21,755 bases of DNA from Novosphingobium sp. UBA1948 (GTDB lineage Bacteria > Pseudomonadota > Alphaproteobacteria > Sphingomonadales > Sphingomonadaceae), in contig DDES01000040.1 of NCBI GenBank assembly GCA_002336765.1, positions 1-21,755 of the forward strand. Reading direction: 5' to 3'. Below the pieces are notes generated by a model. It worked only from the letters and a program-made list of their open reading frames with translations. It was not told where the DNA came from and ran no database searches. This document shows positions 8,607 through 14,630 of the stretch, piece after piece. The stretch's first letter is position 1. Every line of letters begins with the position of its first letter. Position numbers and translations under genes: made by a program.

Positions 8607-10654
8607 GCCTCGTCCCCCAGCGGATGGCGCGCGGGCCGCGCGGGCACGGCGCCGTCGGCATAGCCGAAACGCGCGATCCACGGGGCCAGCCGAGCCTCCA
8701 CGCCCGCCAGTTGCGCGGCATAGTTGCGCCAGCGCCCTGCCGCGCGCTTGTACACCGGCTCGGTCACTTGCGCATAGGAGGCGGTAATCACCGTGCCGCG
8801 CGCGCGGGCCGCCTCGCGATGGTCCAGCCCTTGGTCGGGCCAATTCAGCCCCAGCCAGTCGAACAAGGGCCGCAATTCGCTTTCCGCCCCCTCGACCAGC
8901 CTTTCATAGACCACCGTGCCCACCGGCAGGTCCATCACCGCGCAGGCCTTGGTCCATTGGGTGAACGCCGCATCATAGAGATCCGCCGCATCCTCCAGAT
9001 CGAGGAAACTGGCCATGGCATTGTTGAGCCGGAAATTGGTGAGCCAGCACGAGAGCAACACATCGCAAGGGTGGCGCAGCGCTAGGATGAAGCGGCTTTC
9101 GGGAAACAGGCGGCGGATCACCGGCGCATGGCGCAGATGCATCGGATGCTTGTCGAGAATAATGCTGTCAGCCGCCAGATCGGCCACCTTGCCCGCCTCC
9201 TCGAAATAGCGGGCGCGGGCCGCCGCGATCTGCTCCGGCGTCAGCGCAGGCAGCGCCGCAACGCCGCCCAGATCGGCCTCCAGACGGTCGATGATGCCTT
9301 CCTCTTCCAGCACTTTCACGCGCGGTTCGGCCATCAGCATCGTGTCGAGCAAGGTCGTGCCCGAGCGCGGGAAGCCGAGCAGGAAGATGGGCGCCGGGCG
9401 GGTTAGTTCGGGCCGATAGTCCGCCCATGGGGCGAACCATTCCGGTGTAAGCTGCGCTGTGCCCGTGCGAATGCCGTCGCGGTACATCGCGCCGCGTTGG
9501 CGGGGCTGGCTGGCGTCGCTTGCGAAATCCGCGTTCATCGCTGCAAAGCTGGCAAAGGCTTCATCATGCCGACCCAGCCGGTCGAGCAGCACACCCGAAA
9601 GATGGTGGCGCTGGGCCGGTGTCACCACCGCCTCGCCCGCCGCCGCCAACGCCGCCAACGCCTCCTCATAGGCATGCGCGCGCTTGAAGCGCAGCGCGTC
9701 GATAAAGGCCAGCGAGGTCGCGTCGATCCCGTGGCGCGCGGCATCCTCGCGCAGGCTGTCCAGCTCATCCTCGCGATTGAGCCGTTCGAGCAGGCTGGCC
9801 AGCCCCACCCATGCCTGCGCCATCGACGGGTCCACCGCCAGCGCCGCGCGCAAGGGGGCCTCCACCTCGCCAAAGCGGGCGATCATCGCGGCGTGCTGGC
9901 CATAGTCGGCCTGAATCAGCGGATCTTCAGAGGCGAGCCGCGCGGCCTGCGCGATCATGGCATGGGCGCCATCCTCGTCGCCACGCGCGCGCAGCACATC
10001 GAACAGAGCGTAAAACGCGCCTGCATCCCGCGGCGCTTCCACGGTCAGGCGGCGCAGCAGCGCCTCGCCTTCCGCACCCTCGCCCGCTTCCACCAGCGTC
10101 TTGCCCAGATTGAGCCGTACCGGCAGCGACTGCGGCACCAGCGTGGCGGCCTTGCGCAAGGCTTTCACCGCCTCGGCCCAATCCTCTTGCGCGCAGAGCG
10201 CATTGCCCAGATTGTTCCACGCCGACCAGTCTTTGACATCGGCCCCCACCACCACGCGATAGAGCGCCACGGCGCGGGGAAAATCGCCCGCTTCCTGCGC
10301 CACATGGCCGCCGATGCGCGCCAGCCGCAAGGTCCGGTCCGCGCGCGCGGAGGCTTCATCGCACAGGGGCAGCGCCTCGGCCCCACGCCCCATGCGATAG
10401 AGCGCCTCGGCCAGATTGCCGCGCACCGTGCTATCCTCGGGCCGCGCCTTGTGCGCCGTCTGTAGAAAGGGAATCGCGGCGCCATACTGCCCGCGATGAA
10501 ATTCCACCGCGCCCGCCAGCGCGGCAAACACCGGCCCGTCGGCGCCCGCTATCTGCGCCTGACGCACGGCCAGCGCCGCCTCGTCAAAACGCCCCGCACG
10601 GGCAAGGGCGACAATGCGGTTGATGGCGTCCTGTTCGGCGGTTCCGGCCATCAT
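8603..10654 (-). CDS. tetratricopeptide repeat sulfotransferase family protein
   Basis: A 683-residue predicted cytoplasmic protein. Residues 1 to about 370 are a run of TPR-like helical repeats (for example WSAWNNLGNALCAQEDWAEA and VRGNLAEALYRMGRGAEALP), a protein- or peptide-binding scaffold. From about residue 415 comes a Sulfotransfer_3-type domain: the 5'-phosphosulfate loop G427-F-P-R-S-G-T-T434, and the 3'-phosphate-binding stretch SRFILALRHPCDVLLSCW with the conserved Arg and Ser. Such enzymes move sulfate from PAPS to an acceptor; TPR-linked members resemble protein-tyrosine sulfotransferases, but the acceptor here is unknown. Two tandem ATGs (10654, 10651) are possible starts; a GAAGGA element lies about ten bases upstream. 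The stop overlaps the beta-hydroxylase start by four bases. The gene sits behind TBDR1 and a terminator, so expression may depend partly on read-through. Confidence 0.92.
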   Translation of the reverse strand: MMAGTAEQDAINRIVALARAGRFDEAALAVRQAQIAGADGPVFAALAGAVEFHRGQYGAAIPFLQTAHKARPEDSTVRGNLAEALYRMGRGAEALPLCDEASARADRTLRLARIGGHVAQEAGDFPRAVALYRVVVGADVKDWSAWNNLGNALCAQEDWAEAVKALRKAATLVPQSLPVRLNLGKTLVEAGEGAEGEALLRRLTVEAPRDAGAFYALFDVLRARGDEDGAHAMIAQAARLASEDPLIQADYGQHAAMIARFGEVEAPLRAALAVDPSMAQAWVGLASLLERLNREDELDSLREDAARHGIDATSLAFIDALRFKRAHAYEEALAALAAAGEAVVTPAQRHHLSGVLLDRLGRHDEAFASFAAMNADFASDASQPRQRGAMYRDGIRTGTAQLTPEWFAPWADYRPELTRPAPIFLLGFPRSGTTLLDTMLMAEPRVKVLEEEGIIDRLEADLGGVAALPALTPEQIAAARARYFEEAGKVADLAADSIILDKHPMHLRHAPVIRRLFPESRFILALRHPCDVLLSCWLTNFRLNNAMASFLDLEDAADLYDAAFTQWTKACAVMDLPVGTVVYERLVEGAESELRPLFDWLGLNWPDQGLDHREAARARGTVITASYAQVTEPVYKRAAGRWRNYAAQLAGVEARLAPWIARFGYADGAVPARPARHPLGDEA

Positions 10655-10686
10655 GCGCGCATAGTCCTTCGAAATATCATGTCTAT

Positions 10687-10725
10687 AAAAGCCGAAAGGC
10701 GGCTCCCCGTAAAGGGAAGCCGCCC
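10687..10725 (-). terminator. imperfect hairpin terminator after TBDR1, before the sulfotransferase operon
   Basis: Arms at 10698-10704 and 10718-10724 pair as GGCGGCT / AGCCGCC. One mismatch (10705/10717) and three more pairs follow, closing a 5-base loop. On the minus strand the stem is followed by TTTCGGCTTTT rather than an unbroken T-run, so termination may be incomplete. It lies about 30 bases after the TBDR1 stop and about 40 bases before the sulfotransferase start. I see no convincing separate promoter in the remaining gap. Confidence 0.7.
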
Positions 10726-10752
10726 TCCGTATCGTCGCTTAAGCGTGTCGCA

Positions 10753-13700
10753 TCAGAAGTTGAGCGACGCACCCACGAACAGGTAACGACCCAGCGAGTC
10801 GTACACGCCCGGATAGGTGTTGCCATTGCAGAGCACGGCCGAGCACGAGCTGGCCACACCCGTGCCGCCCGAGGACACCAGCGGCGGATCCTTGTCGAAC
10901 AGGTTGTTCACGCCTGCACGCAGCTGGATCGACTTGTTGACCTTGCCGGTCAGGAACAGGTCGAAATAGTTCATCGCGGGCAGGTGGCTGTTGTACAGGC
11001 TGTAGTTCGGAGCGTTGAGCGTGGCGCTCGGGTTCATACCGTCCACATTCGCACCACCGATATAGCGCCAGGTCAGCGAAACATCGATGTTCTTCGGGGT
11101 CTGCCAGGTCAGGCGGGCCTTATGGCGCCACTTGGAGGCAGGCGTACCGCAGGTGGTGCCGTAGTAGCCGGCGCAGTCATAGGCTTCCGACAGGCCGTTG
11201 TAGGTCGACTTGTCGCTGAGCGCGGTGCCGGTCAGGCTGGCATTCAGCTTGCCCCAAGCGCCAAGGCTCTTGGAATAGCTGGCGTTGACTTCAAAGCCCG
11301 AGGTCTTCACCCAGCCCACGTTGTGGTCGAGATCGACGACATAGCCATCCGAGGACAGCCACAGCGAACCAGCGGCATTGCGCTGGACCAGCGAGCAAGC
11401 GGTGAGGTTGCCATTGCCGCAAGCACCCAGAATCGCGTCGGCACCATAAGCCTGAATGGCCGAGTTGATCTTGATGTTGAAGTAGTCAACGCTGACCGAC
11501 AGGCCCGGGATCTGATGCGGGGTGAACACCACACCAACAGTCTTGGTGGTGGCCTTTTCCGGCGTCAGGTTGGGGTTGCCACCCAGCAGGCCGTTATACT
11601 GCGCTGCGGGGTTGGACGCCACCGACTGGCCAACATGCAGACCCTGGGCCAGACAGCCCGTATTTGCAGCGGTGATCGTGATGTCGGTGCAGGGATCCGA
11701 CGAGCCGTCCAGACCAACATAGTTGGCACGGAACAGTTCCTGGATGTTCGGCGCGCGCACCGCGCGGTTGAGGCTGGCGCGGATGCGCACGTCCTCGATC
11801 GGGCGGAAGTCCAGTTCCAGCTTGTAGGTGCCGGTCTTGTAGCCCTTACCATTGTTCACCGCATAGTCCGAATAACGGAAACCGCCGTTGAAGGTCAGCA
11901 TACGGTCGATCACCGGCACCGCGACTTCGCCGAGGAACTCGGTCACGCGATAGCCACCGTTGATCGGCAACGTGGGCGCACCCTGACCGGTGAGATCGCC
12001 GGTCTGGAAAGCGTTGTCGGTGTTGAGGTACAGCTTTTCGGTGCGACGCTCGGCGGCCAGCGCGATGTTCACACCATCCGATGCCCACGGCGACTTGATG
12101 CCATAGGTGCCAAGGTCACCCGTCAGCGTGCCCGAAATCACCGTCTGGCTGGTAGCACCCGACTGGAAGCCGGTGCTGGTCAGATAGGACAGCGATGCGG
12201 CCGAAGGCGTGCCCGACCAGATGTTGTAGGGAACGCAGCCCGACGCCGGATAGGTCAGCGAGATACGGCAGGTCGGCGTTCCACCCGGACCGGCTACGAC
12301 GTCCAGAGCATAGCTCAGGCGCTGAACCGAGAACTCGTTCTGATAGACCTGATCATAGTTGGTGCGGCCGTACTGGAAGTACAGATCGTAAGCCCAACCA
12401 TGGCCCAGATCACCCTTCGAACCCACAACGGTACGGAACGAGGAGTGGTGCAGGTTGCTGATGCGCGGACCGCCTTCGACGTTGCGACGCAGCAACTGGA
12501 AGAAGGCCGTGTAGTTGTTCGGCGCGGCGGTGGTCAAAGCCTGGTTCGCGGGCGACAGGCTGTTATACAGCATGTCCACCAGCGGGAAGGTGCCCAGATA
12601 GTGGTTGACCATATTCGCGCTGTTGCAGATTTCCGCCTTCTGCGACGCGCTCATCAGCGGGTTGTCGCAGTTGATGGTCAGCGTGTTGCCGAAGTCGCCC
12701 GAGGGAGCGATCTGCGCCACGGTGCGGTCATCCATGAACATGAATTCGAGGTAGGGCTTGATCGCCGAGTTCACTTCATAGTCAGCAAACAGGCCAGCGG
12801 TGTAACGCTGGTCGGGGCGCTGGAAGTAGTTGAGCGGAGCGAAGTTGTAGCGGGTCAGCGTGCCACCGGTGAAGGTGCCGTTACCCAGCGTGCCGGCGGT
12901 CGAGGACGAGCTGGCAACCGAGGCGGGGTTGTAATAGATCACGTTGCCATTGGCCGAGGTGGCCGAACCGCCGCACTGCAGAGCCGAACGATTGTTGGTA
13001 CGGTTCTGAACGGTGCACTTCGAATAGTCGTACGAAGCCTGCAGCAGCGCGTTGGTCTGGCGATAACCGGCATAGACCATCAGGTGGCCCGCGCCATCGG
13101 CAAACTTGGTGCCATAGGAAATGGTGCCGTCGAAGCTGTTGCCGCCCCAGGTGTTGCCCTTGGGATAGTTGTAGCCCGAAATGCCCGCAGCCGTGCGCGC
13201 GTCGAGCAGGCCCTGCACCATGGTCGAGCCATTGTTGTGCTGGTAGATGCCATCGTTGACATCGATACGCAGGCCGTTGAAATCCTTGTCCATGACAAAG
13301 TTCACAACGCCAGCCACAGCGTCCGCACCATAGGTGGCCGAAGCGCCGCCGGTCAGCACGTCCACGCGCTTGATCAACGAGGCAGGGATGAAGTTAAGGT
13401 CGGCAGCCGACGAGCTGGTCGGGCTGGGATCGCCCGACATCAGGCGGCGACCATTGATCAGCACCAACGTACGCTTGGGACCCAGACCGCGAAGGTCGAC
13501 TTCCGCCGTACCCGAAGCACCATTGGCCAGCGTCGAGGACTGCGCGGCAAACACCTGCGGGAGCTGGTTCAGAATGTCTTCAGTGCGGCTGGTGCCCGCC
13601 ACCTTGAGGTCGAGGTTCGACACGGTGGTGATCGGTGCGGCCGACTTGAGGTTGGGATTGACGATGCGCGTACCGGTCACCACGATGGTGGCGGTATCCT

Positions 13701-13842
13701 CGGTGGAGGGCGCACCCTGCGGCGCGGGACCGTCGACGAGGCTGGTCACATGCTCGGCATAGGCCGGCGAGGCCAGCAAGGCAACGCCCAGCACCAGCGG
13801 CGCGGCGCCGGTCTTGAGCGCGTTGGCAAGATTGGTTTTCAT
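10753..13842 (-). CDS. TonB-dependent outer membrane receptor (TBDR1)
   Basis: A 1029-residue outer-membrane active transporter. A signal peptide ends at about Ala29 (SPAYA|EHV). A TonB-box-like segment IVVTGTRI lies at residues 53-60. The plug domain follows, with ASGTAEVDLRGLGPKRTLVL, INGRRL and GGASATYGADAVAGVVNFVMD, the pattern of the large sphingomonad TBDR family. The rest is the beta-barrel, ending in the TonB receptor C-terminal pattern PNIQELFRA..NLTPEKA..VGV and a terminal aromatic (VGASLNF). Several paired cysteines (for example YDCAGYYGTTCG) probably sit in extracellular loops. GAGAAGGGG six bases before the ATG supports the start. It is divergent from TBDR2 and is followed by the sulfotransferase-hydroxylase-peptidase operon, suggesting a peptide or peptide-like ligand. 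The ligand cannot be read from sequence; siderophores, glycans or other compounds remain possible. Confidence 0.97.
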   Translation of the reverse strand: MKTNLANALKTGAAPLVLGVALLASPAYAEHVTSLVDGPAPQGAPSTEDTATIVVTGTRIVNPNLKSAAPITTVSNLDLKVAGTSRTEDILNQLPQVFAAQSSTLANGASGTAEVDLRGLGPKRTLVLINGRRLMSGDPSPTSSSAADLNFIPASLIKRVDVLTGGASATYGADAVAGVVNFVMDKDFNGLRIDVNDGIYQHNNGSTMVQGLLDARTAAGISGYNYPKGNTWGGNSFDGTISYGTKFADGAGHLMVYAGYRQTNALLQASYDYSKCTVQNRTNNRSALQCGGSATSANGNVIYYNPASVASSSSTAGTLGNGTFTGGTLTRYNFAPLNYFQRPDQRYTAGLFADYEVNSAIKPYLEFMFMDDRTVAQIAPSGDFGNTLTINCDNPLMSASQKAEICNSANMVNHYLGTFPLVDMLYNSLSPANQALTTAAPNNYTAFFQLLRRNVEGGPRISNLHHSSFRTVVGSKGDLGHGWAYDLYFQYGRTNYDQVYQNEFSVQRLSYALDVVAGPGGTPTCRISLTYPASGCVPYNIWSGTPSAASLSYLTSTGFQSGATSQTVISGTLTGDLGTYGIKSPWASDGVNIALAAERRTEKLYLNTDNAFQTGDLTGQGAPTLPINGGYRVTEFLGEVAVPVIDRMLTFNGGFRYSDYAVNNGKGYKTGTYKLELDFRPIEDVRIRASLNRAVRAPNIQELFRANYVGLDGSSDPCTDITITAANTGCLAQGLHVGQSVASNPAAQYNGLLGGNPNLTPEKATTKTVGVVFTPHQIPGLSVSVDYFNIKINSAIQAYGADAILGACGNGNLTACSLVQRNAAGSLWLSSDGYVVDLDHNVGWVKTSGFEVNASYSKSLGAWGKLNASLTGTALSDKSTYNGLSEAYDCAGYYGTTCGTPASKWRHKARLTWQTPKNIDVSLTWRYIGGANVDGMNPSATLNAPNYSLYNSHLPAMNYFDLFLTGKVNKSIQLRAGVNNLFDKDPPLVSSGGTGVASSCSAVLCNGNTYPGVYDSLGRYLFVGASLNF

Positions 13843-14026
13843 TGTTCACCCCTTCTCGTGGGGCCGTCAGCCTTCAAACTGGCAACCCACGTGTGGCATC
13901 CGCCCGGCATGAGGCGTGTGGACCCCCGTGTTTTCGATACCCCGAAGCCACGGCAATCCAGCGCGCACGCAAACCCGCGCGAACGATGTCCCGTCATGGC
14001 CGATGGAGCCGATGCGGGTAAAGGCG

Positions 14027-14042
14027 CTGACAGGTGTGTCAG
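14027..14042. promoter_or_regulatory. perfect 16-bp dyad, candidate operator on the TBDR1 side
   Basis: CTGACAggtgTGTCAG: 6-base perfect arms around a 4-base centre, 185 bases before the TBDR1 start and at the edge of the AT-rich core. The size and symmetry fit a dimeric repressor or activator site, but no regulator gene lies in the window and the match to a known site was not established. Confidence 0.3.
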
Positions 14043-14202
14043 TTAAATATTGCTGCTATGTTGCGATTAAGTCACAGGTGTTGCAGCATATCGTCGCCGG
14101 CCGATCAGAAAAAGTTTGAACCATGCAACAATGAAGCGCCATGATGGAATTTTTCAACATTTTGTTTCATGTTTGGTAAATTTTGCGTATTTACATTGCA
14201 TA

Positions 14203-14235
14203 GGCTGGCGCAAGCCTCATGGCAGGGTGCCAGCC
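14203..14235. repeat. inverted repeat, 9-pair stem-loop in the divergent region
   Basis: GGCTGGC (14203-14209) and GCCAGCC (14229-14235) are perfectly complementary. A G-T pair and a C-G pair extend the stem inward. The hairpin is not followed by a T-run on the plus strand beyond GGTTT, so it is a poor terminator. It could be part of an untranslated leader or a protein-binding site; no role can be assigned. Confidence 0.35.
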
Positions 14236-14333
14236 GGTTTCAAACAGGACGCGGCGCCCCCGCAGGGCAGCTTTTGCCTCCATAAAGCCGCCCAGGCCGC
14301 AGTTCGAGCCAAGAAATCGAAACGGGGGAATAT

Positions 14334-14347
14334 ACATAATTTTATGT
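14334..14347. promoter_or_regulatory. AT-rich perfect 14-bp dyad, candidate operator on the TBDR2 side
   Basis: ACATAAttTTATGT: 6-base perfect arms with a 2-base centre, inside the most AT-rich part of the region and 284 bases before the TBDR2 ATG. AT-rich palindromes of this size are common regulator or nucleoid-protein sites. No specific regulator family is claimed. Confidence 0.3.
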
Positions 14348-14630
14348 TTTTACGGCATTTTATTGCTGACTTGCCGAAACGATCGATCTTTCTCGCCGTA
14401 CTTTGACCTCTGTCATACCACCTAGCCTGCATGCGGAGCACCCACCGCAGGGTCAGGAGGCGGCCGCCTTGCAATTCGGGGCGCCCGCCATATGCTCCTG
14501 CCACCGGCAACACGCGCGATTAGGGGTCAAGCTCGTGTCGGATCACGGAAAATCCGTCCTTTCAAGAGACGGAAATCCGCCGACCGTTCACCTCCCGCCT
14601 TGTTGTCAGCAACCTACAGGGGGTTACACC

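Larger units (their letters stand above)
13843..14630. promoter_or_regulatory. 788-base divergent control region between the two TonB receptor genes
   Basis: No convincing protein-coding gene is seen here; possible frames have poor start signals and atypical codons. The middle (about 14040-14400) is clearly more AT-rich than its surroundings and must hold the promoters for both receptors. It contains two perfect short dyads (14027-14042 and 14334-14347), a longer stem-loop at 14203-14235, and on the TBDR2 side a leader of up to about 200 bases with overlapping inverted repeats (14539-14579). TTGACC at 14403-14408 is a possible -35 box for TBDR2, but no good -10 box lies 16-18 bases downstream. 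No cobalamin riboswitch signature was recognised. Confidence 0.6.

Noticed and set aside
10651..10662. Three-codon mini-frame (ATGCGCGCATGA) overlapping the sulfotransferase start
   Set aside because: Too short to carry weight; likely a chance ATG between the ribosome binding site and the tandem start codons.
10984..14046. Open frame of about 1020 codons on the strand opposite TBDR1
   Set aside because: Translation is low-complexity, rich in Arg/Gly/Val/His, without domains. It mirrors the strongly biased codons of the receptor gene, which has a signal peptide, plug and barrel.
14116..14406. Possible 96-codon gene in the divergent region
   Set aside because: TTG start without ribosome binding site, rare AT-rich codons unlike every neighbour, no recognisable motif; more likely control DNA.
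14217..14513. Possible 98-codon minus-strand gene in the divergent region
   Set aside because: No supporting start signal, no domain pattern, and it spans the candidate operator and promoter DNA.
14403..14630. N-terminal extension of TBDR2 by 76 codons
   Set aside because: It would bury the signal peptide in the protein interior; AGGGGG seven bases before the ATG at 14631 marks the real start.
13843..14630. Cobalamin riboswitch or similar metabolite switch upstream of the receptors
   Set aside because: The conserved B12-box-like sequence and associated helices could not be recognised; only short local hairpins are present.
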